From the NCBI GenBank assembly GCA_036023115.1, contig JAYKKT010000041.1:186001-250000 (forward strand): 64,000 nucleotides of DNA, in the 5' to 3' direction. The translations under genes were made by a program, and so were the position numbers. This document shows positions 24,335 through 35,041 of this stretch, piece by piece; the stretch's first letter is position 1; every line of letters begins with the position of its first letter. This DNA is from Brasenia schreberi (Eukaryota; Streptophyta; Magnoliopsida; Nymphaeales; Cabombaceae). Under the pieces are notes generated by a model that saw only the letters and a list, made by a program, of their open reading frames with translations, did not search any database and was not told the DNA's origin.

Positions 24335-24420
<86 letters not shown>
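24318..24420. repeat. Compound (CA)n(GA)n microsatellite
   Basis: About 30 bases of CA/TACA repeat run directly into about 70 bases of perfect GA repeat. Confidence 0.95.
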
Positions 24421-24423
<3 letters not shown>

Positions 24424-24516
24424 TCTTGAGCAGGATCTAAGCACACTGACCCTCCATCCCCGATTCACAACTTCCTGGCAGAGGGGAAGCAAACAGCAAT
24501 ATGCTCTCAATGATCC

Positions 24517-25034
24517 TTGTATTTACAGCAAAACTTTACATCGAAGGTACCTCTACCGACACAGGCACGCAATATATCAAATACAGAGACTCACCTTATG
24601 GAAGGAGGACCATTTTATAAAATCGTTCGTCCATTGCCGTTGAACGAGGACCTTTATGAACCGGAAACTACCACCTCTGAAAACCTGATCACTCATCTAT
24701 GGCAACTACGGTGGATCCATGTCATGACAGATGAAAAAAGGGAAACAATTCACTACGGAACCGATGACATACAAGAAGAGATCACTCAATGTTTGAAGAG
24801 TTTAATTGGACGCTTACTATCAGATAAAGGAGTCAGTCAAGGTACCACGAAGGATGTGATGCACTCTATATGGGGACAGTAGCAAGGCCTTCACATTATG
24901 GAAACTATTGTGTGCCAGAAACGACTTCATTTTGAAAGGCAGTCACCGGAACCCGGAAGACGTCAACACTCAAGCGATCAAAATTATAGATGAATTCCGA
25001 ACTGCTAATTTGTCAATTTTGCTTCTAAACTGAA
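24517..25034 (+). mobile_element. LINE fragment: ORF1-like piece joined to an ORF2 tail-like piece
   Basis: The frame 24517-24882 ends in ITQCLKSLIGRLLSDKGVSQ followed by DVMHSIWGQ, the pattern that opens the DUF4283 domain of plant LINE ORF1 proteins. A second frame, overlapping the stop, reads on from 24872 as SKAFTLWKLLCARNDFILKG and ends near 25034 at LSILLLN. This resembles the ALWxIWKxRN motif found between zinc-binding and RNase H regions of LINE ORF2. Several kilobases of a normal LINE are absent between the two. Both readings are by eye. Confidence 0.5.
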
Positions 25035-25039
25035 TGTAT

Positions 25040-25817
25040 CTCTCTCGAATTCTGTAATTGGTTTTATTTGTCAAACAACCACTTGCTTTGTCATGCATAC
25101 TCCAAGGAGCAAACCGATTTCTCTATTTCTCAAAAAATATGCCTCAAAAAATATTTCTCAAAAAAATAATCTTTCAAAGAATCAAACTACACCATCTTCT
25201 GCGTTTGAGATAGAGAGAATGTATTTATGAGTATATATCTCACAGTACCTATGATCGACCATGTTGAGGAGTTGGTTCGATCTACCAAACCGTAGCATAC
25301 TAGTTAATGTTTTTCCGGTGTCAAAAAATAAACCCATAATCGTCCTCCTACAGCGATGCCATATTCCACCAACGAGCAGGCTGTGATTTACGAAATTATA
25401 CACAAACCACCATATACATCAACTGAGTTGAATTAAGATTCACAAAGTTCCTTCATAATATCTTTTGGGCGATGCACGAGTATAGTTTACCTTATAGGAT
25501 TTGGGTGTAGTACTTTTGGAAGTAAATACAATAGAACTTAGATCTTAGCCTGGTAATAGCAATATCTCGTATCCCATCGGGGCCTTGGCTTGGACTTAGC
25601 TCGATCCAAACCATGCCAGTACGCCCTGCCCATTTGCACCTCATGATCATGGCCGGAGCATTCTTTGAAATCAACAACAATGAATCTCTTAGAAGGTTCA
25701 TGATTTGACAATTGGTATTTCATTGAACCAGAGAGTGCATTAGCAATGCGTGTAAACGAGGGAGTTTCTTATTATATAGTGAGGTACAACCGTTGTTGGT
25801 AACTATAGTTGTTTTTT
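25040..25817. other. Spacer, no gene seen
   Basis: Short open frames only, none with a recognisable domain. Confidence 0.4.
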
Positions 25818-26012
25818 CACTAGTACAAATCAGAACATTTGCAACGCTTTTGAAAAATGTAATTTCCGATGGTTAAAACCGTCAGAAAAGAAATGCTATT
25901 TTCGACAGTTTAAACTATTGAAAATAGTTATAACTATCCGATGGTTGAATAGATTCCGGTGGTTTAAACCGTCATAATTGTTTCTTAGCAAATGCTCTGA
26001 TTTGTTCTAGTG
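25818..26012. mobile_element. CACTA-type MITE, copy 2, best preserved
   Basis: A 195-bp element. Left end cactagtacaaatcagaaca; right end tgctctgatttgttctagtg, its near-perfect reverse complement over about 25 bp with two or three mismatches. Inside are inverted subterminal units (tttccgatggtt/aaccgtcagaaa, ttccggtggtttaaaccgtc). A ttt triplet abuts both ends, consistent with the 3-bp target duplication of CACTA elements. Confidence 0.85.
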
Positions 26013-26531
26013 TTTTGAGCGCATGACTAATTCTTAACCAGGACCAAGATAATTAGAGATTTTTGTCTAAAGATTGTAACACAAAAGATTTTGTTTCCGA
26101 ATTAGATGGGCACAGTTGATATCAGTCGGCGGAATCTATGGTCCTCGTGATCTACACTTGCCTGTATATATGCTGTACGTGTTCTGCTACTGACATTGTT
26201 CTTTCGCATAGCAAGGACTTATGCTTACGTTCATTTTGCATCCGGTACGCCCCCTAAACTAAAGCGTTAAATCTCTGCTTCATCTGTCGCACTCTACGCG
26301 TACTATTATTAAGTGAATGCCCGTCTATTTCCTTGTAGTACAACCTTAGATTACTGTGCTTGGTGGTGACTTCTCAAATTAACTACGAGGGCTCAATTTT
26401 TAATTCCTTATTGCCTCCTATTATATGAATTGTCATTTTTCAGGAGTTGAAATTATGATATGGACAAGATTCAAACCTTTGTGAACCGTCACCCCACTTC
26501 ACTTCTCTCTCTCTTTGTATCTCGATTTATA
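26013..26531. other. Spacer, no gene seen
   Basis: No supported feature. Confidence 0.4.
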
Positions 26532-26850
26532 CATATACATAATAAGGTTATTAGAAACAAATTAAGAGTGACACCAATAGAAGATAAAATGAGAGAATAT
26601 CATTTAAGATGATTTGAACATATAAAAAAATCAAAAGAATAACCTATAAAAATGTATGAAAAACTAGATTTTTAAAGTATTAAAAGAGGTAGAAGACGTC
26701 CACAAAAGTGTTGAAAAGAAACAATAAAAAAAAGATCTAGTTTAATGTGAGTTAAGCTCTAACATGACACGTGATAGGGCTATGTGAAAACAAAGAATTC
26801 ATGTAGACACCCAGTATACGATGAGAAAAGGCTTAGTTGTTGTTGTTTGT
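26532..26850 (+). mobile_element. RTE LINE copy C, 3' fragment
   Basis: A 5'-truncated copy. It starts in the region coding [20 protein letters not shown] (acataataaggttattagaa) and runs to aaaggcttagttgttgttgt. It has a frameshift and stops. Confidence 0.9.
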
Positions 26851-27655
26851 ATAGGCAGAACATATGCATATTGAAGTGTTGACACCAAAAACTGTGCTGC
26901 TGTATCACATGTATGCATTCTATGTACTGCAGTTACATTCTATGTACTGCAGTGGGAGTAAAAAAAGTTTAAGTAAATAGATTTCCTAGTATTACCCTAG
27001 TCCGCACATGTGAATGTTTTTTTGATACATGTAATGATGACGTTGGGTCGTCACAGGATTCTTACAAAGTCAATGCTACACATTCCTTAATGCCCGATCC
27101 AGAAGATCCCGATTTCCTAGAACCAACTTTTTGCCTGAGAGGAGTACCGGAAAGGAAACGAAATCTGCAGATCGATCAGCGGCATCCTCGACAGCCCTTA
27201 CAAACATGAGAAGAAGCTAGCGACTTCCTTTCTTAATTCATTGATTCGTTTGTATATCAAGTTGAAGACAGAGATGGTGAAAATCCGAAAAGAGTTCAGA
27301 GATGAAAAGAGTGCAGGGGAGTCCTTAGTTTTGCTATATTTTCATCACTCTAGCTTTTAACTCTTCAAGAACCAGCTCCTGCATTTCATGTTAGACCTCG
27401 GTTTAGTGGCAGTGTCATGGTGGTGGTGGAGGATGAAATTAAGCAAAACTTGCTGCTTCCACGGAAACTATGATCTCTCTGGAAACGGCTGGTTTGCCCG
27501 GTGGGCAAGTAATCACACCGGAGGGTAGTCGGTATGTCGTGGTCTGTATTAGAAAAGTTTATATATATATATCCTTTTGTCATCTCCGTACTCTGGGACA
27601 GGGCAACAGTGTCACCTGCATTTCGAAAGACAAATGGAACACCCAGCGTTCTAAA
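26851..27655. other. Spacer, no gene seen
   Basis: Short frames near 27386-27661 overlap on both strands and show no domain. A direct repeat of acattctatgtactgcagt lies near 26934-26953. Confidence 0.4.
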
Positions 27656-27659
27656 AGGT

Positions 27660-27905
27660 AGGTAGACATGGCATGCCGGGTTTAGAACCTGCTCGGGGTT
27701 TCAACCGAACCGAATCAGGTCAGAATCAAAACCGACAAGTGGCTTTGAATTTTCTTTTAAACTTCATCGGTTTCAAGCGGTTTCGGTTTAAAAAAGAAAC
27801 CATCCTAAAAAAGCCAACAATTCAAAACTGATCCGAGTCAGTTTAGTTACTGTTTCAAGTTCCGAAATAACCAGAATCAACTTTGTCTACCTCACGGCCA
27901 CGAGT
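27660..27905. repeat. Dispersed accggttt-rich repeat, copy 1
   Basis: ggtttagaacctgctcgg followed by ggtttcaaccgaaccgaatc recurs almost word for word near 49918-49960, with related copies at 43970 and 48560. The inside is dominated by cggttt/aaaccg motifs on both strands. The family may be a hAT-like MITE (outer agacatggc also appears inverted in copy 3), but its ends are not firmly fixed. Confidence 0.6.
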
Positions 27906-30185
27906 GGCCAGAAAAGGTGGATGCATGTGTGTTAAGCTTCAGCCTCCCATTTTAACAAAAAGAGAAACACGAATTGACTGCTACCGAAAAGAAGCACAAA
28001 CGGAACCGGCATCGACGCATCCCGGACTCCTTTTTGAGTGTCTTCTTTAGGGTGTTGTACGCATTTTGTGCTGTGATTTTTTTACGAACACAAATGGAAA
28101 TTTTCTGGCACTCGATCACCATGTTTTCCGTTTCACTTATACTTTAGAACAATAGTAGATGTGGTCCATGTCCTCTGCGATTGAGGTCGCACCGTGAGAT
28201 TTTTCTGGCAGGTCACTTTTCGTGTCCAACACAAATTTAATTAGTCACCTCAACAACCTTCAAATCTACATGCATAACTATGTCCCTGAAGAATGTGCAT
28301 GTTCCTACCTCAATTTCAAGTATGTTGATGTTGAAGGTGTCCTTGATACTTTTGCTGCTTCGTTCGTTAGTTCCAATAATGGACGACGACACAAGAATCA
28401 GGAACCATGTTTGGATTGTCCAACTGCAGTGTGGTTGCAATTTCCGCAAGCTTATGCGATCTTTGTTCCTGCACCTCGATACACTACCATCGAACCCCCT
28501 TGAACAGACAGCATCCTTTTAGATAGTTTCAGCTAGCAAACGATGTCACCAGACCTGAAAAGGGAACGTTCCCTCTCTGATGCAGGGTCACCTCTCTCTC
28601 TCTCTCTCTCTGAGTCTGTGTGTGCGTGTGCGTGTGCGTGTGCGTGTGCATGTGTTTGTTGTGGAGCTTCAAGAGATAATTTCACCAAGAGAATGGAGCC
28701 CTCAGATCAGTCAACTGCCTAGTACAATCCACGTTTCCTCACTGAGTCACGGTGCACTTCAATGTGATAGGCTGAGGAAGCCAAATTAAGTAGATTCCAA
28801 CCGGAAATGAGTACCTTTTCTTTTTATTGATACATCATATTTACCGAATGGGTTCACAAAAGGACGAAAAAGATAATATATATATATAAGCAAGATGAAC
28901 TGCAAAAAGGTAGGACCGTAGGAGGCTGGCTTGACTGGCAACGGGTGTCGGCATGAATGGCACGACACACGAAGCATCCAATTTTATTAGAATCTGAGGG
29001 TGAATTCAGGCACACAAAGCAGAAGCTTTTGTCATGACAACAGCCATTAACAAATGAAAAGCAATGAAATAAACGATAATAAATATAATGCCGCAAAATT
29101 CACAAAGCCATCGCTGCCGAAGTCTGTGACAGACTTGAAGGCTCAGTCATAAATTTTCATGAAACTTATGGCATTGTGTCTCCATGTGTTCCAAACCTAT
29201 TTCGTTTAGGTTTTAGGGCTTACAGTAAAAGCTATGCAACTGGTATATAGCATTCATGGCTATACCTATTGAACTTAAAATTTGAGACAAATGGAAATAA
29301 ACAACAAGCGGCTTCTTTTGATCTTTGTAGAGTCTGCATGAGTTTTTAGCTATTCTTTTTTTTTATTATGTAAATGTTGTCATATTCAAGCAGCTTCACA
29401 TTGGCATTTCAAAACAGGATTGAGGACCTTCCATGCTTCAGACTTTTGTAGCTTCACCCTTTATGTCCGTCAGAATCTTTTTAAGTCTATCGGTGTATAT
29501 AGGTTTTCCAAAATAACTACACCAACTTGATTGCAAGAACACAACTTATTTAGCATGGACACACTTATAAATGTAAGAAATTTAGCATATTCTTGCTACC
29601 ATTCTCTCTAGATAAAAAATGAGAAGCATACAAACAAGAAAACTTAAAGAAGATGTCTAATGGTCAGGACTACAATCTATTCATAAACAAAGAGGGAAAA
29701 GAAGGTCAAATTGAAAATTCCATGTACCAATAAAAGTACATGGCTTTTTAACCCTAAAGATTCTGTTTCTTATGAACAATATCTTAAAACCTAACAAACC
29801 GAATAATCTAAATCTAACAAGCTAAACAATAAATTTTCATATATTGCAACTCAACTTGAACAAAATCCAAAAATTTAACAAACTAAATAATCTGAAACCT
29901 GATCTTTTATAAAAGGCATGGATAGCGGATCAATGTGTATTCTTCCTCACCTGAAACTACAAGTATTTGGAGGGGATGACGGATACAAACCCGACACCGT
30001 CACCGGCGATGGTTTAATAGTCTCCAAACGAGAGAGGGAGGGGCAGAGAGGGGTTCCGGCTGGATAGATGGCAGGGGAGGGAGAGAGAGGGGTTCTGACG
30101 GCAGGGGAGAGAGAAAAGAACACATCGAGAAGTCGAGGAAATGAATTAGGATTTTCAGGTGGAAAGTATTACTTAAGGTTGTCAA
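27906..30185. other. Long spacer with a (CT)n(GT)n microsatellite at 28593-28652
   Basis: About 2.3 kb without a supported gene. Open frames at 28222-28503, 28580-28789 and 28854-29096 lack recognised domains, and the second is largely microsatellite translation. GA-rich stretches occur near 30020-30110. Confidence 0.45.
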
Positions 30186-30525
30186 CCGCTAGAAATATAT
30201 ATAAAAAAATAGCCTGAATAGATTTTAACGACAACGTATGTATTTCCGACAGTCTGAAACCACCGAAAATATACATCGAAAACCATTGTAATTGGTTATA
30301 ACAATTATGACAGTTCCCATCCCCCGGATTTGAAACTCTAGAACGTCCGAAAATACTTGTCGCACATATCGAATGGTTAGTCGACTTACACAACAGCCGG
30401 AAATGTTTGCGATGCTGGATTCTAACGGTTTTTACCGTCGAAATTAGTTTCCGATAAATTCTGGCAGTTTGAACTTTCAGAACTATTCCGTCATTCGTCA
30501 CAAAAAAAATGGATTTGTACTGGCG
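30186..30525. mobile_element. CACTA-type MITE, copy 3, diverged
   Basis: The left end ccgctagaaatatat and the reverse complement of the right end, ccgccagtacaaatcc, are degenerate versions of the cactagtacaaatc terminus in copy 2. Inside are scattered tttccgacagt, aaccaccgaaaat and ttaccgtcgaaa motifs, the same subterminal type as copies 1 and 2. At about 340 bp it is longer than the others. Confidence 0.65.
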
Positions 30526-31276
30526 GAGTTCGGTTTTCTTTTTATAATCTCTTTGTCTGAGGTGAACCTTGTCTTGTTAGTTGTTTGGGGTAGACTGTCT
30601 GTTGAACTGTTTCCTCTATTGTGCTTTAAATAGCAGGTCTTCTTATATGAAAGGATAATAGCAGTAAACAATAATCTATGACAGTTTGAGAGCATTACAT
30701 CGTCTAATCTATGTGATTTACAGTTAAAATTCACCTGCATTTTCACATTCTTAATTTTCTGGCATCAACATGGATGCTATATTTTTATAAATAGCAAAAT
30801 GTATATCTCGACATCTAATACTAATTTCATCCGGACATTATTAATTTGCCGGATCTAGAAGATATTAAAGTATTAATAAATATCAATAAATCGGAACAGG
30901 AATTCCACTTTTTACGTTGAACAAGCGCCGGTCACTAGCTTTGATCATTCTCTTTTCCCTGCCATAAACATGGTTGGAATTTCATCGACGCTCTTGAACA
31001 GGATATCACTGGATATGCAAAAGTAACAGTCCTTGTAGACACACATGAGAGAGAGAGAGAGCTGTCAGATCATGACTATAAAGTCAACTTTTCTGATGAA
31101 AGACTAAAGCGTCATCATATCATAATCAAACAACAGAACGCTTTCTAGTGCGTCAAGCAGTTTCTCCGATATTAGAATTGCACTCTCAAATTGCGACAGA
31201 CCTGAAAAAAGAAAAAGTGAAAGCGATAGGGACGGACACAAACAAGCAAGCAGCCAGAGAGAGGGAGAGTTCTTGG
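30526..31276. other. Spacer 3' of the WOX1-like gene
   Basis: Likely holds the 3' UTR of the minus-strand WOX gene next to 31276. No other feature seen. Confidence 0.4.
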
Positions 31277-32683
31277 TTAGTTTTTGAGAGGTAGAAATTG
31301 AAAAAAGTGGCCTCCATGGCAAACTTGCTGCTCTTCTTTGATCATGGTCATTGCAGTAGCATCATCGTCATGGTGGTGGTGGTGGTGGTGGTGGTGGTGG
31401 TGCTCTTGGTGCATCATGGAGTTGGAAGAGCTTTGGCTACGCAGAGGGAAGAGTTCCAGCGTCTCACGTTCATTTCTATACTCCATGGCTTCCTCTTCCT
31501 TATATTCAGACCCTGAGAGCCAGCAGGATACCACAGCCATTTCCCTTCTGGCATTTGGTGGGGTGAAAGCAGCAGGATGAGGAGAATACTGTGAACTCTG
31601 CAACAGTAAAGCTGACTCTTGGATCCTCTCGTTTCTGAATATCGTCCTCCCATTGTGCTGCAGCAGCTGATTGCTTGTTTCTCTTTCAGATCCAACCCAA
31701 TTGTCCTCCTGCCTCTCCTGCATTACACAATAAGCCATCATATTCACTGCCAACAACTTATCCCAAATGTTCATTAGCGGTCACCTTCTAATCAATAGAC
31801 AGTTAATTAAAATAAAACAAATTTGTGCTGAAAGAGCAAATAAATCTACCTGGACCCTGAAACAAGGGGCTGAACTCCAGTTCCTTTCCGAACCGCCCCT
31901 ACTGATATCTGTCATAACAAACACACACAAAAATGACACCCACATTAACGCATTTAAACAGTAATGTTTTTCTTATACTGTTGTGTTTAGAATTTAATAA
32001 CATCATTGTGTGCAAGTATGTAGGTTTAATCATGGGTACTCGTATATCTCTGCGTGCATTGCGTATATTTATTTTTCCAGTCTTCCATGTCTGGTACTAG
32101 CTCCAGCGCCGCCTGGGACCGCCTCTGGTGCTTCTGCCTCTCACGGGCCTTGTGATTCTGAAACCAGTAGAATACATTCTTCCCTTCTATCTTACCAAAA
32201 CGGCGCAACTGCGCGGTGATGTACTGTATCTGATCTGCTGTAGGGGTCCGGATGCCACTTCTGTAGAGATCCTCTAGTGCACGCAACTGCTCCGGCATCG
32301 GATTCCATCTCGAGCTCACTGCAACTGGCGCCGCGCACTCGTCGCTTCTACTCTGCTCTATACCTGATACACAACCGGAACAGCACACAAAATGAAGAAA
32401 GAAGATTTCATCTTGATTATGTGACTAAGAAGAAGATGGAGTGAAAGAGCTAGCTAGCTAGAACAACCGGAGTACCATAAATTGAAGAAGAGAGGTTTTT
32501 GAGTGGAAAGAGACCGGCAGTTTTGATTGATGATGAGGATGATGAAACGAAATTGGGAGGGAGGAGATTTGGAGGAAGAGGTTGAGCTCGTGAGATGAGG
32601 GGACGAAGTGATCTTCTGGTGTGATGGCCGGAATCAGACGTGTTGTTCAAACTAGGAGTGCCGCCACACCCCATCATCCACAT
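31277..32683 (-). CDS. WOX1: WUSCHEL-related homeobox transcription factor, WOX1-like, four exons
   Basis: Exons on the minus strand: 32683-32476, 32363-32040, 31908-31850 and 31717-31277, giving 343 residues. The start MWMMGCGG and the following SLRPLISR match the N-terminus of WOX1 proteins. The homeodomain, about residues 87-152, contains [20 protein letters not shown] and the WOX-type recognition helix [16 protein letters not shown]. The WUS box TLELFPL is at 283-289 and the WOX1-specific C-terminus FLPLKN at 338-343. An 11-His run lies at 303-313. WOX1 factors act with WOX3 in blade outgrowth and lateral organ margins, repressing through the WUS box. The first intron border, the start and the last exon are firm. 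The exon 2 donor is not: 32040 keeps the frame, while CTA|GTACCA at 32098 would break it against exon 3. All key domains are intact. Confidence 0.9.
31370..31402 (-). repeat. CAC/CAT repeat coding eleven histidines in WOX1
   Basis: Ten CAC codons and one CAT in a row (GTG repeats on the plus strand), between the WUS box and the C-terminal motif. Pure codon repetition suggests recent slippage and possible length variation. Confidence 0.95.
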
Positions 32684-33793
32684 TTTTGCGGAATTCTCAC
32701 GCTGAAGTTCGGACTGTTGCTTTGCTCGTCTGCCCCTGTTGATCAGATTTGAATATTCCAAAAAGCATATTGAAGAAGCTGATTGAATTCTTTCCACTAT
32801 GGTATATTTTATTCTTTGCCGTTATTAATGACATATCCGTCCGAGAGAGAGAGAGGAAGGGACAGTTTGGATAGAGAATAAGTGTGAAAAGCACGAGTCG
32901 TGGTGATTAATAAATGTGGAATTAAGAGAGGTGATGGCCATATGATAACACTCATCATCGTTACGTCGCTATTGCTTTCTCCTCGCTTCTCGATAATGTA
33001 CTGCAATTCCACTGTTTCACCTTTTTCTTACCTTCTTCCTGTCTCACCTACTCATTCTTCCAAATCATTCACGTCTCTCTCTCACACACACATACACGCG
33101 CGTACACTCACACAATGTCTAATTCTTAAGAAAAGATTACATTCTAGCAAATAGGTAGCAACAAATATATTTTTTGTGTCAAGCCAATCATGCCATGGTG
33201 TCTTGTTTACCGCATATTATTCTTAACCCTGGTTATTTAAGACCATGCAAATGCAGTGCAGCATGCAGAAACTCACTCCTGTAGCACGTTGACTATCGAA
33301 TGAAAGAAGTAGGTATTAAACCTCATTCCTCAGTTATTGTGTAAAAGACTCTTTTCTTGATCTATACTGAACTGTTGCAAAGCTCAATCAAGCTGTTAAG
33401 TTTACGCAATTAATAACTACCCTTATTTTCTTTTTATATTCTTCATAACTCGAAGGAACCACCAGCATAAAACTTCAAGGCTGACAGCCTCACCCCTATA
33501 GTCCATGCTAAGAAGAGACAGCTTCGCCACGCATTTATTAGACATCCATGGAAGCCAAACACCCCCCCGATTGCCTGTCTAGTGCCCTATCTTGGGTGTC
33601 CGCTTCCTTAGGGTGGGTGTGCGGGTGGACCCTAAGCAGTTGCAGATCTAGATTAAGGTGACTTGGAGCTTCCTCTGACCAAAAGTGGGAAAAATGAGGA
33701 GACATGCAAGATTAGGTGAACCATATCCTTTGTTTTGTTCCTTTTATTCATCTTAACAGCGTCATGGGCCCATCTGAGGAGGTGCTAAGATTA
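32684..33793. promoter_or_regulatory. Presumed upstream region of the WOX1-like gene
   Basis: No competing gene was found within 1.1 kb upstream of the WOX1 start. The minus strand has an in-frame upstream ATG at 32797, but the conserved MWMMG start at 32683 fits the family better. GA/CT and CA runs lie near 32840-32860 and 33080-33110. No specific operator was identified. Confidence 0.4.
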
Positions 33794-34333
33794 GGGCTGG
33801 TAAATGAACCGACTTGCTCATAGTTCGGCTTGGTTTGGCTCATCTCATGCTCGTGTTTTGTTAAACCTTGAGCATATGAGAACATAAACTTACTGGCTCG
33901 TGAAAGCTAATTTCTACGTAAACCACGACCTCAAGGTAATTAGAAGTGTAAGTTTTGTTTTAACTTTATGGCAAATAAAATTTTTAGGTGAATAAAGGGC
34001 ATTCTATTAGGATATTTAAGGAAGTCCCTACAAGAAAACAATTCTTTTCATCGTGGGCAATCGAAGTGACGGTATATACCACAATCCTATTCAATTCATG
34101 TATTAAAGATTGCAAGAGAAACCATAGTTAGTTATTCACAAGCATCACCAAGAATGCAAAAATAAGGATCACCTTTTTGCACCTACGTTGTTTCTATTCT
34201 ATCCCTTCACAGGCCATGAGCTTCACAAAACTCTACTTTATTGCAGTAAATTGCTCACTAAACTCAGGCAGGTTTTGCCTCAAAGAGAAAATTGAACACT
34301 TGACGAACACGTTTAATCAGTAGTTGTTCGGCT
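33794..34333. mobile_element. Possible hAT-like MITE, left end only
   Basis: agggctggtaaatgaaccga at 33794 matches the inverted-repeat end of the element at 7188-7572. Inside are ttcggcttggtttggctcat motifs. The right end was not found; the copia C insertion at 34334 may have cut it off. Confidence 0.4.
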
Positions 34334-35041
34334 TGTTAGGTTGAATCTAGTAGTTCAACCTCCATATTCAATGACAAAACAACTGCCGACTCCTAAATTA
34401 TATAATTCGGTAATAACAACCTATGTTTAATAAAATACAATCAAATATTTAAATAATAACAAAAAAGAATTGGGTACCAGATTTGACGTAGAAAACTCTA
34501 AGAAAAGAGAGAAAAACTAAGAGGCCACGTTTGCATAAAATCTCCATGATATGAAAAAGAGTTGGTACAAAGAAGTGGTTCACAAGAGAGCCTCGACAAA
34601 CAATAATGATAAAAAATATGAAAAATCCAAACACCACTACAATATCACTGAAACAACTCATATAGTGTTGAAGAAGATCTCACTCAATATGAATTTTAAT
34701 ATCGTTTGAAGAAGAAATTATTGAAGAAATGAACCCACAATTGAGAAATTCGACTTTCAAAAGATGATGTTTGCATACCTCTTCAAGCTATGAAAAGGAA
34801 TTGCAAAGTCGTGGACGCACTTTTCTTTTTTCTGTCCCTCTCTCTCTATTAAGCAATAGTTTCTTGAACTCTTTCCCTTCTCTTAATTGGCAAACAACAC
34901 CTCCATTAGGGCATCAACCCTTTTGCTTTTATACTCTAAAGAAGGACTGAAATCAGGTCTTGCTCCCATGGCTCCTATGAATCAGTAGATGCTTCAAATA
35001 AGTGGGCCCCTTGGCTGGACCTAAGAGTGTGTAAATGCCCA
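34334..35041 (-). repeat. Copia element C: left (3') LTR
   Basis: About 708 bp, starting tgttaggttga and ending aaatgccca. It aligns with 37461-38139. Shared blocks include gtggttcacaagagagcctcgac, the cgaagaagaaatta-type motif, aattggcaaacaacacctcc, ctaaagaaggact and ggttggacctaagag. The adjoining purine-rich stretch on the minus strand (ctgaagggaggttttgg) fits a polypurine tract. Confidence 0.85.

Noticed and set aside
24025..24429. 134-residue plus-strand frame
   Set aside because: Its second half is translation of the CA/GA microsatellite; the first half shows no domain.
28222..28503. 93-residue plus-strand frame
   Set aside because: Competing open frames on both strands and no recognisable domain or splice context.
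28854..29096. Cysteine-rich 80-residue minus-strand frame, possible secreted peptide
   Set aside because: Cysteines are irregular, there is no proper N-terminal signal, and the end is a translated TA-rich run.
31298..31580. Plus-strand frames across the WOX1 last exon
   Set aside because: They are antisense readings of the WOX1 coding exon; the Trp/Val runs are translations of the His repeat.
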